Of a stretch of 58,240 bases of DNA, positions 37,991 through 49,613 are shown one piece after another. A program made the translations under genes and the position numbers. Within the stretch, counting starts at the first letter, position 1; every line of letters begins with the position of its first letter. The notes beneath the pieces are model-generated. The model searched no databases. It was not told where the DNA came from and was given only the letters and a program-made list of their open reading frames with translations. The stretch comes from Shewanella profunda (GTDB lineage: Bacteria; Pseudomonadota; Gammaproteobacteria; Enterobacterales; Shewanellaceae): contig NZ_JAKILG010000029.1 of NCBI RefSeq assembly GCF_023283765.1, positions 1 through 58,240 of the forward strand. Direction: 5' to 3'.

Positions 37991-38665
37991 AGTCTCATTT
38001 AAAAAATCCCGTCAATATTAGCTTATTTTTCAGATACATTGCTTTAACCCATTTTCCCTTATCTAAAAATATATACAAATAGAAAATGGTCGCCCAGAAA
38101 TAAGTGATTATATTGTCATAAACCCAGTAATAAACCGAGTCAAAAAATAACAATAGGAAAATAGGAACAAGAGATTAAGGAATGATAACCCAGTTAATTT
38201 CTGAGGATACACTTGATTCAACCTCGGCAGCTTTGACGACAGCTGGCCGAGGTGAAAATGACTGATTAACGAGGGCTAGCAAGTCAATCAAACTGCTTGA
38301 TACTCGCGGAGGCGAGTAAGGTCTTTCGGAATATCACTGCTTCCACACCCGTGATCTTGCTATACAGCAAAACAAGCCCATAAATAGCAATATCCAAAGG
38401 TTGCATGACAAAACATACGTGAGATGTTTGTGTCACCTATTTTACACAGCCACATTCCTCAAAACCATCTACGGGAACTTCAAAATATAGCTCAGACTTG
38501 GCTGATGTGCATAACTCTGTGAATAAAAATGTACAACATTTAATCATCTAAAAATTCATATGCACTGGACCCAATCTATCTTAATTAAATGTCGACTTGA
38601 TGACACCACGAACATTGTTCAGAAACCTATTGTTCCAATAACAACAAACCTTTCTCGCGCATATA
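37991..38665. other. Intergenic region of about 680 bp between mtgA and cysH
   Basis: No credible gene. A 27-codon frame at 38182-38265 has AAGGA with no spacing before its ATG. A 7-bp stem TACTCGC/GCGAGTA with a GGAG loop (38301-38318) is the only clear hairpin, and its exposed GGA is of the type CsrA binds. Otherwise unremarkable. Confidence 0.4.
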
Positions 38666-38695
38666 AAAACGCCCTAATGGCTATTAAGGCGTTAA
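38666..38695 (-). terminator. Terminator after cysH
   Basis: AACGCC (38668-38673) pairs with GGCGTT (38688-38693), the inner bases also partly pair, and a T-run follows on the minus strand. Confidence 0.8.
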
Positions 38696-38706
38696 ATCAA
38701 AAATGA

Positions 38707-39489
38707 CTAGATTTCGTAGTGCAGACCACACTCGCGCTGTAGGCCATTAAAGCGAGTTTCTTCCTCTGTCATACCTAATTCGAGTGGTTTGCTCGAATGG
38801 GTATCACCCACAGAAACATAGCCTTGGTCCCAAAGTGGATGGTACGGCAAGTCAAATTGAGTCAGATATAGGTGCACATCTTTATTCGACCACTCGATAA
38901 TCGGCAATAACTTAAAGCGAGTACCATGAATCGCCAGTATCCGCAACGCCTCACGGGTACTGGCTTGACTGCGTCTAAGCCCTGCAAACCAAGTGCCGAC
39001 CTCAAGCTCGGCTAAAGCGCGTTGCATAGGCTCAACTTTGTTTAACCGGTTGTATTGCTCTAGTCCGTTTACCCCTTGCTCCCACAACTGACCAAAGCGC
39101 GCCTCCTGCCATGCCGATGTCATCACTGCTTGATACACTTTTAAATTCAGCGATAAACGCTCTGTCAGCTCATCGATAAACTGATAGGTCTCAGGGAACA
39201 AATAACCCGTATCCGTGAGGATCACCGGAATATTCGTCTGTGCCTGACTCGCCATATGCAGCATCACAGCGGCTTGAATCCCAAAGCTTGACGACAGTGC
39301 ATGGTTAGCGGGCAAATAGGTTAAGCCCCATAGCACCCGCTCCTGTGCGCTCAATCCGGCTAAGAACTGATTTATGCGCTCAAGCTCTATCCCTTGCTCT
39401 GCCTTAGGCGCACTCAATAATGCCTTGAGTTCGGCAGCGCTGACCACAGTCGGCACTTTATCACTGGTTTTTTGCTCAAGATCAGCCAT
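38707..39489 (-). CDS. cysH: Phosphoadenylylsulfate (PAPS) reductase
   Basis: Reduces PAPS to sulfite with thioredoxin. 260 residues from the ATG at 39489, which follows AAGGA and overlaps the cysI stop by 8 bp, suggesting translational coupling. A PP-loop-type fold ([29 protein letters not shown]) and the C-terminal catalytic ECGLH motif (near 254-258) are present. It has no extra iron-sulfur cysteines (CC...CxxC), so it is the PAPS rather than APS type, consistent with cysC in the window. Confidence 0.96.
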   Translation of the reverse strand: MADLEQKTSDKVPTVVSAAELKALLSAPKAEQGIELERINQFLAGLSAQERVLWGLTYLPANHALSSSFGIQAAVMLHMASQAQTNIPVILTDTGYLFPETYQFIDELTERLSLNLKVYQAVMTSAWQEARFGQLWEQGVNGLEQYNRLNKVEPMQRALAELEVGTWFAGLRRSQASTREALRILAIHGTRFKLLPIIEWSNKDVHLYLTQFDLPYHPLWDQGYVSVGDTHSSKPLELGMTEEETRFNGLQRECGLHYEI

Positions 39490-41179
39490 GAAAATCCTTA
39501 GCGGCATCGATCACCGCCTTCACTACGCCCACGCGGACGGTGAAGTTACCGAAGGTTTCGCCAGCATCACGCTCAACGGCGTAGCGGCCAAACAGGGCAT
39601 CCAATTCGGCGAGAATGTCCGCCTCTTGGATATTTTCTCTGTGCATCTTGTTCAAACGAGTCCCTTCAAAACTTGCACCTAAGTACAAGTTATAACGACC
39701 CGGCGCCTTACCCACAAGCCCAATTTCAGCGGCAAATGGGCGGGCACAACCGTTTGGACAACCCGTCATACGCACCACAATCGCTTGCTCGCTGATGCCG
39801 TGTTTTGCCTGCAGCGCATCGATATGATCGATAAACTCAGGGAAATAACGCTCGGCTTCCGCCATCGCTAATGGACACGTCGGCAACGCCACACAGGCAA
39901 TCGAGTGACCGCGGGTTTGCGTCAACACTTGCCCAAGTAGACCGTGTTTGCGGGCTAAGCCTTCAATCGTGGCTTTATCTTCTGCTGCGACGCCTGCGAT
40001 GATCATGTTTTGATTCGAGGTCATGCGGAAATCGCCCTTGTGGATCTTAGCAATTTCACGCAGCCCCGTTTGCAGGGTTTGGCCCGGTAAATCTTTAATA
40101 CGACCGCTTTCGATAAATAAGGTTAAATGCCACTTACCGTCAACGCCTTCGACCCAACCATAACGGTCGCCGCGATCGCCGATCACAACCTCACGCTTAG
40201 GTTCAAACTTCACCCCTGCACGCAGTTCTACTTCGGCTTTAAACTTCTCATAGCCATGGTCGACGATAGTGTATTTAAGGCGTGAACGCTTACGGTTAAC
40301 ACGATTACCCCAGTCGCGTTGCACTGTCATGACAGCTTCGGCAAACTTCATCACGTCTTCGGTTTTGATAAAACCAAAGTCATCAGCCAGACGTGGGAAA
40401 GTTTCCACTTCGCCATGGGTCGAGCCCATGCCACCGCCCGCGGTTAAGTTAAAGCCAACCAACTCGCCGTTTTCGGCAACAGCAATAAAGCCTAAATCGT
40501 TGGTGTAAACATCGACATCGTTATCGGGAGGAACCGCAACCGCCATTTTAAATTTACGTGGCAGATAGGTTTTGCCATACACAGGTTCGACGGTTTCATC
40601 TTCGGTAGTGAGTAACTTTTCTTCATCTAACCAAATTTCGGCATAGGCGCGAGTGTGTGGCAGCAGATGATCGGACAGTTGTTTCGCCACCGCATAGGCC
40701 TGCTCGTGCAGTTTAGATTCCACCGGATTGGGGTTACACATCACGTTACGGTTAACATCACCACAGGCAGCAATCGAATCCAGCGCTTCCCGATCTAAGT
40801 CTTGAATAATGGTCTTCAAGTTACGCTTAGGAATACCGTGGTATTGGAAGGTTTGACGGGTCGTCAAACGAATGCTGTTCGAGCTGGTGAGCGTCGAAGC
40901 AATTTTGTCTACGCCTAACCATTGCTGCGGAGAACAAATACCGCCAGGTACACGGGCTCGCAACATAAAACTATATAAAGGTTCGAGTTTTTGCTCTTTA
41001 CGTTCGTTACGTAAATCGCGGTCATCCTGCTGATAGAAGCCATGAAATTTGATCAGCTGCTGATCGCCGTCACTGAAACTGCCAGTCACAGAAGAATCTA
41101 AACCTTCTTTGATGGTCCCGCGCAGGTAATCACTGTCGGTCTTTAGGTATTCGTTTAACGCTAACTTTTGCTCACTCAT
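39482..41179 (-). CDS. cysI: Sulfite reductase hemoprotein (beta subunit)
   Basis: Six-electron reduction of sulfite to sulfide, with siroheme and a coupled [4Fe-4S] cluster. 565 residues. The four cluster cysteines lie in [14 protein letters not shown] and [12 protein letters not shown]. Siroheme/sulfite Arg and Lys residues lie in [14 protein letters not shown] and [11 protein letters not shown]. Middle gene of cysJIH. Confidence 0.97.
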   Translation of the reverse strand: MSEQKLALNEYLKTDSDYLRGTIKEGLDSSVTGSFSDGDQQLIKFHGFYQQDDRDLRNERKEQKLEPLYSFMLRARVPGGICSPQQWLGVDKIASTLTSSNSIRLTTRQTFQYHGIPKRNLKTIIQDLDREALDSIAACGDVNRNVMCNPNPVESKLHEQAYAVAKQLSDHLLPHTRAYAEIWLDEEKLLTTEDETVEPVYGKTYLPRKFKMAVAVPPDNDVDVYTNDLGFIAVAENGELVGFNLTAGGGMGSTHGEVETFPRLADDFGFIKTEDVMKFAEAVMTVQRDWGNRVNRKRSRLKYTIVDHGYEKFKAEVELRAGVKFEPKREVVIGDRGDRYGWVEGVDGKWHLTLFIESGRIKDLPGQTLQTGLREIAKIHKGDFRMTSNQNMIIAGVAAEDKATIEGLARKHGLLGQVLTQTRGHSIACVALPTCPLAMAEAERYFPEFIDHIDALQAKHGISEQAIVVRMTGCPNGCARPFAAEIGLVGKAPGRYNLYLGASFEGTRLNKMHRENIQEADILAELDALFGRYAVERDAGETFGNFTVRVGVVKAVIDAAKDFHG

Positions 41180-41279
41180 GGCAACTGCCTCTTAAAATTG
41201 GGTTCGCTGGCTGCACAGGTCATCATGTGTGCAGCTTTGGCTATTCTTATGCGTTTCTTTATGTGCGCAACGGTTGAGA

Positions 41280-43079
41280 TTAATACACGTCTTTTTGGTA
41301 GCGTTTATCGCTGCGCAGGGTTTCAAAGTAGGCTTCTGCAGCCTCAATATTTAAACCACCGACTTCAACTGCCACCTCAATCAAGGCTTGATGAACATCT
41401 TTTGCCATCCGCTCGGCATCGCCGCAAATGTAGAGGTGCGCGCCATTTTGCAACCATTGCCACAGGGCTTGGCCTTGCTCTTTAATGCGGTGCTGCACAT
41501 AAATCTTATGGGCCTGATCGCGTGAGAACGCCACGTCGATACGGCTGAGATCGCCATTTTTCAAATACTGTTGCCACTCAGTTTGATACAGGAAATCCTC
41601 TTCAAAGTGAGGATTGCCGAAGAATAACCAGATATCCCCTTTAATTCCTTGAGCAACGCGTTCCTGCATAAAGGCGCGGAAGGGTGCAACACCTGTACCT
41701 GGACCCACCATGATCACCGGTGTTTCTGGGTTTTCGGGTAAACGGAAATGCTTGTTCGACTCAACATAAACCTTAACTTGCGTGCCTTCCTGCGCAGACG
41801 CTAAGAAGTGTGACGCGCCGCCAAAACGGGCTGCGCCGTGACGCTCATCTTCCACTAAGGCCACCGTTAAGTGAACTTCAGTTTCGACTTCACTTTGGCT
41901 TGAGGCGATAGAGTAAAGTCTTGGCGTTAATGGACGCAGTAGCTCAAGCAGTTTTGCTGCGTTTAAGGTTACAGAGTTGTTTGATAACGGATACTGAGTG
42001 ACTAAATCGGCAAATTGGTGCTTAAGGATAAAGTGGCGCACTTGTTCTTTATCCTCGCTCAATGCCAGCAGTTCTGCATTGCCGCTTAATTCGGCCCAGG
42101 CTTTGACTAATCCAGGGTATAACTGAGTCAGCTCTTTCCTATCGACCAGGGCTTGCTTAAGGGGCAAGGATTCAGTACCAATCGTCACTAACTCATCAGC
42201 GGCCAATGACAGACCCGCTAGGACTTCATCGACTAACACTTCGTTATTACTAAACCACACACCAAGGGCATCGCCCGCTTGATAGCTTAAGCCTGAGTCG
42301 CCTAAGTCGATTTCAACATGACGCACGTCTCTGTCTGATCCACGGCCGGTAATTTTCTGGCTCACAAGTACTTCGGCGCTATAGGGGTTTTGCTTAGTAA
42401 ACTCACTTTCGCCAATCGCTTTAGCCGTGCCGATGGATACCACACTGGCGGACGAGGTTTCGATTAGCGGCTTAACGGCCTCTAATACATCGGCGTGCCA
42501 CTGACCCGCGGCAGCTTCATAATCCACATCGCATTCAATCAAAGGTAACAGTGACTTAGCACCCAGAGCTGCTAAGCGGGCATCGAAGTCTTTACCGGTT
42601 TGGCAGAAGAACTCATAGCTAGAATCCCCCAGCGCGAGCACTGAGTAATGTAGATTGTCTAACTTAGGGGCACGTTTCGATGCTAAAAACTTATGTAATT
42701 CAATCGCATCATCCGGTGCTTCGCCTTCACCATGGGTGCTGACCACCAGCAAAAGCACGCTTTCTTGTTTTAATTGGCGAACATTATATTCACCCATAGA
42801 AGCGAGATTGACCGCATAGCCTTGGGATTGTGCTTTCTCGGCAAGCGCCTTAGCCACACCCCGGCCATTACCCGTTTGGCTGCCATAGAGAATCGTCACT
42901 GTTTGAGCCGTTTGCACTTGCGCAACAGGCGCTAATTGACCCGCATTGGCAGTTGCAGCAAGATAGCCACTCACCCAAGCCAGTTGCACAGCACTTAACT
43001 CAGAAGTGAGTTGTTTTAGCTTCTCGACTTGTCCTTGAGACAATGGCGAAGCTAGCGATGAAAGTTCTTTTAACAACAT
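41280..43079 (-). CDS. cysJ: Sulfite reductase flavoprotein (alpha subunit)
   Basis: Passes electrons from NADPH through FAD and FMN to CysI. 599 residues. Flavodoxin domain (about 64-205, YGSQTGNGRGVAKAL), FAD-binding domain (about 235-450, RLYSIASSQSEVE), and NADPH domain (GPGTGVAPFRAFMQER, IWLFFGNPHFEEDFLY, YICGDAERMAKDV). First gene of the cysJIH operon; 100 bp separates it from cysI. Confidence 0.97.
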   Translation of the reverse strand: MLLKELSSLASPLSQGQVEKLKQLTSELSAVQLAWVSGYLAATANAGQLAPVAQVQTAQTVTILYGSQTGNGRGVAKALAEKAQSQGYAVNLASMGEYNVRQLKQESVLLLVVSTHGEGEAPDDAIELHKFLASKRAPKLDNLHYSVLALGDSSYEFFCQTGKDFDARLAALGAKSLLPLIECDVDYEAAAGQWHADVLEAVKPLIETSSASVVSIGTAKAIGESEFTKQNPYSAEVLVSQKITGRGSDRDVRHVEIDLGDSGLSYQAGDALGVWFSNNEVLVDEVLAGLSLAADELVTIGTESLPLKQALVDRKELTQLYPGLVKAWAELSGNAELLALSEDKEQVRHFILKHQFADLVTQYPLSNNSVTLNAAKLLELLRPLTPRLYSIASSQSEVETEVHLTVALVEDERHGAARFGGASHFLASAQEGTQVKVYVESNKHFRLPENPETPVIMVGPGTGVAPFRAFMQERVAQGIKGDIWLFFGNPHFEEDFLYQTEWQQYLKNGDLSRIDVAFSRDQAHKIYVQHRIKEQGQALWQWLQNGAHLYICGDAERMAKDVHQALIEVAVEVGGLNIEAAEAYFETLRSDKRYQKDVY

Positions 43080-43498
43080 GAGACGGCCCTATGACAGTGT
43101 AATGTCCACAAGCTTATCGCGGTTTAAGAAAAGCAAAAAAGAATAAAATCGGATTTTTAATTCCATTTTGGAATATACAAAGTGCGAAATTTAGGCTACA
43201 AAAGTGTGCACTAGTTAAAAGTTTTTGATACGACCAGTGCAGAAACGACTAGCTTGAGAAATATGCGCTTGTGTCAAACCAAAGTATTGCCACAATGGAA
43301 CGAGCCTGCCGTACAGTGACCTCTGTTGCTCGCAGAGAAGTTTGTTTTGAAAGCACAAATTTCACACTCAAGATTTAATGCGCTAACTTGCCACTATCGA
43401 ATAAACGAGTTAACTCTTGCTGCTGCCTAGCCCTACCTAGGTTTGGCTCAGGGAAAGTACTCAGGCGGAACGATTATATAAACCATCAGGGAGTAGTC
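43080..43498. other. Divergent promoter region between cysJ and pntA
   Basis: About 420 bp. The frame of pntA extends 37 codons upstream of its true start but is not expected to be translated. No operator could be identified by eye; a CysB-type site would be expected near cysJ. Confidence 0.4.
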
Positions 43499-45025
43499 AT
43501 GCAGATTGGAATACCGAGAGAGAGTCTCGCCGGTGAAACTCGGGTCGCCGCGACCCCTGCCACCGTAGAGCAGCTTAAAAAACTCGGCTTTGAAGTTGTT
43601 ATTGAGGCCAATGCGGGTCAACTGTCAAGTTTCGATGATGCAGCGTTTGAAGCTGCGGGCGCGAAGGTGACAACAGACGTTTGGCAAGCCGATCTCATTT
43701 TTAAGGTCAATGCCCCAAGCGACGCCGAAATCGAACAAATCAAAGACGGAGCGACTATCGTCAGCTTTATTTGGCCCGCACAAAACCCTGAGCTGGTAAA
43801 GAAGTTATCTAAACGTAAGATCAACGTGATGGCAATGGACATGGTGCCACGCATCTCCCGTGCCCAGTCACTCGATGCCCTATCTTCTATGGCTAACATT
43901 GGCGGTTATCGCGCCGTTGTTGAAGCCGCGCATCAATTTGGCCGTTTCTTTACCGGCCAAATTACCGCCGCAGGAAAAGTGCCACCCGCCAAAGTGTTAG
44001 TGATTGGTGCCGGGGTTGCAGGTCTTGCCGCTATTGGCACTGCAGGCTCGCTTGGCGCCATAGTGCGCGCCTTCGATACGCGTTTAGAAGTCGCCGAGCA
44101 AATCGAATCTATGGGCGGCCAGTTCCTCAAACTGGATTTTGGTAGCGAAGAAGGTGGCTCATCGGACGGTTATGCTAAAACCATGTCGGACGAATTTATT
44201 GCCGCCGAAATGGCACTGTTTGCCGAGCAAGCCAAAGAAGTCGATATCATCATCACCACAGCGCTGATCCCAGGTCGTCCAGCACCTAAGCTCATCACCA
44301 AAGCCATGGTCGATAGCATGAAGAGCGGCTCAGTGATCGTCGATTTAGCGGCAGCGACAGGCGGTAACTGCGAATACACGCAATCGGGTGAGCTGTTTGT
44401 TACCCCTAACGGCGTAAAAGTGATTGGTTATACCGACCTTCCCGGTCGTCTACCTGCGCAATCGTCACAGCTTTACGGCACTAACCTAGTCAACCTGATG
44501 AAGTTAATGTGTAAAGAAAAAGACGGCACGGCCAACATCAACTTCGATGATGTGGTCATGCGCAATATGACTGTGATTAAAGAAGGTGAAGTGACTTTCC
44601 CGCCACCACCAATCTCGGTTTCTGCGGCGCCAGCAAAACCGGCTGCAAAAATCGAAGCGAAAAGTACCACTCCGAAAGCACCATCCAAACTGAAATACGT
44701 GCTCGCCGCCTTAGGTGCGCTAGGATTCGCGGCTGTGGCATCGGTTGCACCGCCAGAGTTCCTATCTCACTTCACCGTTTTCGTGTTGTCCTGCGTGGTG
44801 GGTTATTACGTAGTGTGGAACGTATCCCACTCACTTCATACGCCTTTGATGTCAGTGACTAACGCGATTTCAGGCATTATCGTGGTCGGCGCCCTACTGC
44901 AAATCGGTCAGGGTTCAACTTTGGTCACTGTACTGGCATTTATCGCCGTGCTGATCGCCAGTATTAACATCTTCGGTGGCTTTACTGTCACTCAGCGTAT
45001 GCTGAAGATGTTCCGCAAGGGTTAA
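43499..45025 (+). CDS. pntA: NAD(P) transhydrogenase subunit alpha
   Basis: With PntB it couples proton re-entry to hydride transfer from NADH to NADP+. 508 residues from the ATG at 43499 (GGGAG upstream). The start [20 protein letters not shown] is the conserved N-terminus. The NAD-binding domain I follows ([22 protein letters not shown]), then an Ala/Pro/Lys linker (about 375-400) and about four C-terminal helices. I reject the frame start at 43388. The operon continues with pntB, 11 bp on. Confidence 0.97.
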   Translation: MQIGIPRESLAGETRVAATPATVEQLKKLGFEVVIEANAGQLSSFDDAAFEAAGAKVTTDVWQADLIFKVNAPSDAEIEQIKDGATIVSFIWPAQNPELVKKLSKRKINVMAMDMVPRISRAQSLDALSSMANIGGYRAVVEAAHQFGRFFTGQITAAGKVPPAKVLVIGAGVAGLAAIGTAGSLGAIVRAFDTRLEVAEQIESMGGQFLKLDFGSEEGGSSDGYAKTMSDEFIAAEMALFAEQAKEVDIIITTALIPGRPAPKLITKAMVDSMKSGSVIVDLAAATGGNCEYTQSGELFVTPNGVKVIGYTDLPGRLPAQSSQLYGTNLVNLMKLMCKEKDGTANINFDDVVMRNMTVIKEGEVTFPPPPISVSAAPAKPAAKIEAKSTTPKAPSKLKYVLAALGALGFAAVASVAPPEFLSHFTVFVLSCVVGYYVVWNVSHSLHTPLMSVTNAISGIIVVGALLQIGQGSTLVTVLAFIAVLIASINIFGGFTVTQRMLKMFRKG

Positions 45026-45036
45026 GGGGGTATAAC

Positions 45037-46521
45037 GTGTCTCAAGGACTGGTAACAGCAGCTTATATCGTTGCCGCCATTCTCTTCATCTTCAGTCTCG
45101 CGGGACTGTCGAAGCAAGAGACGGCAAAAAATGGCAACTTATTCGGTATTTTAGGTATGACGATCGCCCTATTGGCGACCATTTTCAACCCTGATACTAA
45201 CGGTATTGCATGGATCTTAATTGCCATGGTGATCGGTGGTGCCATTGGGATCCGCTTGGCATTGAAAGTCGAAATGACTGAAATGCCAGAACTGGTTGCC
45301 ATATTGCACAGCTTTGTGGGTATGGCCGCGGTATTAGTGGGTTTCAACAGTTTTATCGACTTGCACCCACAGGAAGTTTCACAAGTAGTGGTAGCCGTAA
45401 GTGGTGATATTAATAGCACATTAGCGGCAGTACAGGATGCCCTTAGCAAAGCGGCAAACGCTGCCAGCAAAGCGCATCTCACTGGCGCTATGCTTAACAT
45501 TCATTTGGTCGAAGTCTTCCTCGGGATCTTTATCGGTGCGGTGACCTTTACGGGTTCTATCGTTGCCTTTTGTAAGTTACGCGGACTGATTTCTTCTAAA
45601 CCTTTGATGTTGCCACATCGCCATAAACTGAACCTAGTGGCAGTACTAGTGTCCTTCGCGCTGATGGTGTACTTCGTTCAGACAGGCGGCACTATGCCTG
45701 CACTGCTACTGATGAGCCTAATTGCCTTCGCCTTTGGCTGGCATTTAGTGGCATCGATTGGCGGCGCGGATATGCCAGTAGTAGTGTCGATGCTGAACTC
45801 CTACTCAGGTTGGGCAGCTGCTGCTGCGGGCTTTATGCTGTCGAACGATCTGCTGATCGTGGTCGGTGCCTTAGTGGGCTCATCGGGTGCAATTCTGTCT
45901 TACATTATGTGTAAGGCGATGAATCGCTCGTTTATTTCAGTTATCGCGGGTGGTTTTGGTACAGATGGTGTGGCATCGACTGCCGATGAAGAAATGGGCG
46001 AATACCGTGAAACCAACGCAGAAGATGTGGCGGATATGCTGAAAAATGCAACGTCTGTCATCATCACTCCAGGTTACGGTATGGCGGTGGCACAGGCGCA
46101 ATATCCTGTCGCTGAAATCACCCAAAGACTGCGTGATCGCGGCGTAAAAGTCCGTTTTGGTATCCACCCAGTTGCAGGCCGCTTACCCGGTCATATGAAC
46201 GTACTGCTAGCGGAAGCAAAAGTCCCCTACGATATCGTGCTCGAAATGGACGAAATCAATGAAGACTTTAAGGACACTGACGTAGTGCTCGTCATAGGCG
46301 CAAACGACACGGTTAACCCTGCGGCGATGGAAGATCCAGGTAGTCCCATCGCAGGTATGCCAGTGCTGGAAGTGTGGAAAGCACAAAACGTGATTGGCTT
46401 TAAGCGTTCGATGAACACAGGTTATGCCGGCGTGCAAAACCCACTGTTCTTCAAAGAAAATACCCAAATGCTGTTTGGGGATGCCAAGGCCAGTGTTGAA
46501 GCAATTTTAAAAGCCTTGTAA
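45037..46521 (+). CDS. pntB: NAD(P) transhydrogenase subunit beta
   Basis: Membrane domain II and NADP-binding domain III of the transhydrogenase. 494 residues, starting with GTG after AAGGGGG. About nine helices, then domain III with [13 protein letters not shown] and [15 protein letters not shown]. It is some 30 residues longer than E. coli PntB. A Ser/Ala-rich stretch ([20 protein letters not shown], near 124-143) in the periplasmic/cytosolic loop accounts for the extra length. Confidence 0.97.
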   Translation: MSQGLVTAAYIVAAILFIFSLAGLSKQETAKNGNLFGILGMTIALLATIFNPDTNGIAWILIAMVIGGAIGIRLALKVEMTEMPELVAILHSFVGMAAVLVGFNSFIDLHPQEVSQVVVAVSGDINSTLAAVQDALSKAANAASKAHLTGAMLNIHLVEVFLGIFIGAVTFTGSIVAFCKLRGLISSKPLMLPHRHKLNLVAVLVSFALMVYFVQTGGTMPALLLMSLIAFAFGWHLVASIGGADMPVVVSMLNSYSGWAAAAAGFMLSNDLLIVVGALVGSSGAILSYIMCKAMNRSFISVIAGGFGTDGVASTADEEMGEYRETNAEDVADMLKNATSVIITPGYGMAVAQAQYPVAEITQRLRDRGVKVRFGIHPVAGRLPGHMNVLLAEAKVPYDIVLEMDEINEDFKDTDVVLVIGANDTVNPAAMEDPGSPIAGMPVLEVWKAQNVIGFKRSMNTGYAGVQNPLFFKENTQMLFGDAKASVEAILKAL

Positions 46522-46545
46522 CTAAAAGCATTCCATCAATCCGAT

Positions 46546-46572
46546 AAAAGGGAGCTTCTGCTCCCTTTTATA
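46546..46572 (+). terminator. Terminator after pntB
   Basis: AAAAGGGAGC and GCTCCCTTTT with a TTCT loop (46546-46569), T-rich tail. Confidence 0.9.
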
Positions 46573-46591
46573 TTTCGGCAATTTCAGCAAT

Positions 46592-46620
46592 AAAAAAGGA
46601 GCCGTATGGCTCCTGTTTTA
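46592..46620 (-). terminator. Terminator after the TetR-family gene
   Basis: AGGAGCC (46597-46603) and GGCTCCT (46608-46614) with a GTAT loop; the A-run at 46592-46597 becomes a T-run on the minus strand. Confidence 0.85.
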
Positions 46621-46635
46621 TAGCAATTAGACTGT

Positions 46636-47115
46636 TTATGCAGCTTTAGCGATATCAAAGTTTGATAACAACATCATAGCTGTACGGCCCAATAAATGAT
46701 TGATCGTACGATCACCCGCTAAGCCTAGCTCTGCAATCGCTTGCTGACGAGCTGTGCTAACCGCCCTAAAAAGGGTGATTTCATTGTTTGCACCACCACA
46801 AAGACTAAAGAACAGTCTCAATACTGCGCGATAATGCTCTTCCTGCATTGCCTGCATCCACGATGATTCGAGTGTTTCTTGGCTCGAAAAATCGAGAGCC
46901 GCAACAAATAGATTGCCAATACGGCTATCTAAACGAACGAGAAAATCGCTCTTGCGCGGAAAATGATGACTAATGCCTGTACGGCTAATACCCGTAGCTT
47001 CAGAGAGCGTGGTATAAGACATAGTGTCAAAGCCAATCGTCAAAATTTGTCTTAACGCTTCATCCATAATCTGATTAATGGTTTGCTCAGTTTGTACTCG
47101 CGAGCGCTTAGCCAT
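46636..47115 (-). CDS. TetR/AcrR-family transcriptional regulator
   Basis: 159 residues, short for the family (usually about 200). The N-terminal helix-turn-helix is clear: TINQIMDEALRQILTIGFD, then YTTLSEATGISRTGISHHFP with the recognition helix. The ligand domain is compact and I cannot assign it to a named regulator. Ligand and targets are unknown. Single gene, convergent with pntB. Confidence 0.85.
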   Translation of the reverse strand: MAKRSRVQTEQTINQIMDEALRQILTIGFDTMSYTTLSEATGISRTGISHHFPRKSDFLVRLDSRIGNLFVAALDFSSQETLESSWMQAMQEEHYRAVLRLFFSLCGGANNEITLFRAVSTARQQAIAELGLAGDRTINHLLGRTAMMLLSNFDIAKAA

Positions 47116-47267
47116 AGTAAAGTCCCCTTCTTCTTTTTCTTGGTGCGGAGCTTACCAAAGCATCTCAGGGATTACTGCTGCCTAAAGAACCAAAACGAGT
47201 GTATTTCACTTTTGTTCAGCTAGGGTTCAGTTTTAAACAAGGGGTTATGCTTATTTTATTTACATTT

Positions 47268-48095
47268 TCACAACATCGAGTTTTGTACCAACCAGTCATG
47301 GGCTTTTTCTTCTCCCATAAGCAAAACGAAGGTTGGTTTTAAGTAGAGACCAAGTTTGGACTTTCGCCAAAACAGGTATTTAGGAAGGGGTTGCAGAACA
47401 CTAGCTCCAAAAGTACGTTGTATTAAACTCGAATACTCCTGCAATACGCTAGGCTCTAATTGTTCGATTTTCGGATAAAAGTCAGCCAAAAAATCTTGAT
47501 AGCGAGAATATTGCCCAATCTGTATTGCATTATACTTATTTAACACTTGTATCATCATTGGCGCACTCCAATGAGACATATTATGCACACTTGTTAATGC
47601 GGCAAGGTTGCGCCTATGGTATTGCTGCCATGCAAGGTTAAAGTCATTACTCTCCCTTGCAATACGCCAAATCAAATAAATATCAGCCAAGCATTCCTGC
47701 TGATAAGCGCTTAAATTATTTGGTAATACTGTACCTTGCAACGCAATATTTTCAAGATGCCCTAGCTCGTGCCATAGGGTTAGCTGAGGCTGCTCTAGCA
47801 ACTCTAACTGATAGGTCATACTATCAATATTGACGAATTGTACTTGAGGTGTTTCTTGCTTATTTATGAGGATTAATCCGGATAAATGACTATCATCGAC
47901 TGGCATCACCATAGCACTTCTAAAACCGATATCACGCTTGAATTGCTCAAGCGTGCTTGGTAATTGTGTACGTACCGATGTGGAAAGAGTTTCAAGACAT
48001 TCGGTCAGTTCCGATAAAGGACAAATTAAAGCCTGCTTATCCGCGATAGGCACCCAAGACAGGCTAGAAACCAATGTCAGAACAATTAAACTCAC
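47268..48095 (-). CDS. Putative zinc metalloprotease-like protein (HExxH), coupled to hldE
   Basis: 275 residues with a hydrophobic N-terminus ([15 protein letters not shown]) that looks like a signal peptide, so probably exported. A zinc motif, H-E-L-G-H in [17 protein letters not shown] (near 108-112), is followed about 30 residues later by [12 protein letters not shown], a gluzincin-like ExxxD third-ligand helix. No named family is recognised. The GTG start overlaps the hldE stop (GTGA), so translation is coupled to an LPS inner-core gene. Envelope function is inference; it could also be a non-catalytic relative. Confidence 0.65.
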   Translation of the reverse strand: MSLIVLTLVSSLSWVPIADKQALICPLSELTECLETLSTSVRTQLPSTLEQFKRDIGFRSAMVMPVDDSHLSGLILINKQETPQVQFVNIDSMTYQLELLEQPQLTLWHELGHLENIALQGTVLPNNLSAYQQECLADIYLIWRIARESNDFNLAWQQYHRRNLAALTSVHNMSHWSAPMMIQVLNKYNAIQIGQYSRYQDFLADFYPKIEQLEPSVLQEYSSLIQRTFGASVLQPLPKYLFWRKSKLGLYLKPTFVLLMGEEKAHDWLVQNSML

Positions 48096-49522
48096 TGATT
48101 AGCCATGATATTTTGGATAATTGCCGTGGTTGAAATACCATCCTCAAAGCCCAGCACTTGCACTTGACCACCGGCGGCAATCACTTCGGCACCACCCGCG
48201 ATATCTTCAATTTTATAATCGCCGCCTTTAACCAGCAGATTTGGTAGCATTCGAGTGATGATCCGCTGCGGCGTGTCTTCACTAAAAGGCACGACCCAAT
48301 CAACAGAGGCTAATCCCGCGAGCACAGCCATACGGCGATCAACCTGATTAACTGGTCGACCTTCACCCTTGAGCCGTTTAACCGAGGCATCATCGTTTAC
48401 CGCAACGATCAAACGATCGCCCAAGGCTTTGGCTTGTTTGAGATAACTCACGTGGCCCGCATGTAAAATATCGAAGCAACCATTAGTCATCACTACCCGC
48501 TCACCACGCAGTTTGGCTTGCTCTAAGGCGTAAGCCAGTTGATCTTCACTCACAACACCAAAACCTGATTCGCCATGGTGCAAGGCTAAGGCTTCGATAA
48601 GCTCAATGCGGCTGACAGTAGAAGTGCCGAGTTTGCCGACCACAACACCAGCGGCGGTATTTGCAATCGCACAAGCTTGCGCCAAATCGGCACCCGCAGC
48701 TAACGATGTAGCTAAGGCCGAAATCACAGTATCGCCCGCACCAGTCACGTCATAGACCTCACGGGCAACGGTAGGTATGTGTAGCTCTGGCGCATTGGCA
48801 GTCACTAAGGTCATGCCCTTTTCTGAACGGGTGACTAAGATGGCATCAAAATGATGTTGCTTGAGTAAGCCTCGTGCTTTTTCCAGCAGATCTGCTTCAG
48901 AGGTCACAGCACCAACAACGGCTTCAAACTCGCTCATATTTGGGGTAATTAATGACGCGCCCTGATAACGGCCAAAGTCGCTGCCCTTAGGATCGACTAA
49001 TACCATCACACCTTTCGAACGCGCTAAGGCAATGAAATCACGCGGCTGATCGATAGCGCCCTTAGCATAGTCAGACAACACCAGCACATCGACAGAATCG
49101 AGTAAGGCTTCACACTGCTTAAGTAAACGGACACTATCGGCCTGGTCGAAGGCTTCTTCGAAATCGAGGCGGATCAACTGCTGATTACGCGACAATACCC
49201 GCAATTTAGTGATGGTTGGCTTATCGGCAATACTTAACCATTGGGGTGCCACCCCTAAGGTTTGCACACCGAGCGTTAAGGCATTAGCGGTATCGTCTTG
49301 GCCGACGAGCCCTGCAAGCTGGACTTGACCACCTAAGGTCGCGATATTGAGCGCCACGTTGGCCGCGCCGCCGGGCCTGTCTTCGACTTGATTAATCTTC
49401 ACCACAGGGACAGGGGCTTCGGGAGAGATACGACCCGTAGGACCAACCCAATAGCGGTCTAACATCACATCGCCGACGACTAACACTCTGGCTTTTTCAA
49501 ATGCTGGCAGAGAAACCTTCAT
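48092..49522 (-). CDS. hldE: Bifunctional heptose-7-phosphate kinase / heptose-1-phosphate adenylyltransferase
   Basis: Makes ADP-heptose precursors of the LPS inner core. 476 residues: a PfkB-type kinase domain (1-318, with [24 protein letters not shown] and [15 protein letters not shown]) and a nucleotidyltransferase domain (344-476, with [19 protein letters not shown]). Close match to E. coli RfaE/HldE in length and order. The downstream gene overlaps its stop codon. Confidence 0.97.
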   Translation of the reverse strand: MKVSLPAFEKARVLVVGDVMLDRYWVGPTGRISPEAPVPVVKINQVEDRPGGAANVALNIATLGGQVQLAGLVGQDDTANALTLGVQTLGVAPQWLSIADKPTITKLRVLSRNQQLIRLDFEEAFDQADSVRLLKQCEALLDSVDVLVLSDYAKGAIDQPRDFIALARSKGVMVLVDPKGSDFGRYQGASLITPNMSEFEAVVGAVTSEADLLEKARGLLKQHHFDAILVTRSEKGMTLVTANAPELHIPTVAREVYDVTGAGDTVISALATSLAAGADLAQACAIANTAAGVVVGKLGTSTVSRIELIEALALHHGESGFGVVSEDQLAYALEQAKLRGERVVMTNGCFDILHAGHVSYLKQAKALGDRLIVAVNDDASVKRLKGEGRPVNQVDRRMAVLAGLASVDWVVPFSEDTPQRIITRMLPNLLVKGGDYKIEDIAGGAEVIAAGGQVQVLGFEDGISTTAIIQNIMANQ

Positions 49523-49613
49523 AGTGCTCTTATCTTTATGCAGAAATTAAACCGTGATTGTACCTAATTTTCAGTGAAAATTGAGTTAGAATAAGCAGTA
49601 ATTTTCAAAAGTA

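Noticed and set aside
38182..38265. 27-codon frame with AAGGA directly before the ATG
   Set aside because: The Shine-Dalgarno has no spacing to the start, and there is no conservation evidence.
43388..43498. Upstream start of pntA at 43388
   Set aside because: The 37 extra residues are not PntA-like. The ATG at 43499 has GGGAG and starts at the conserved MQIGIP.
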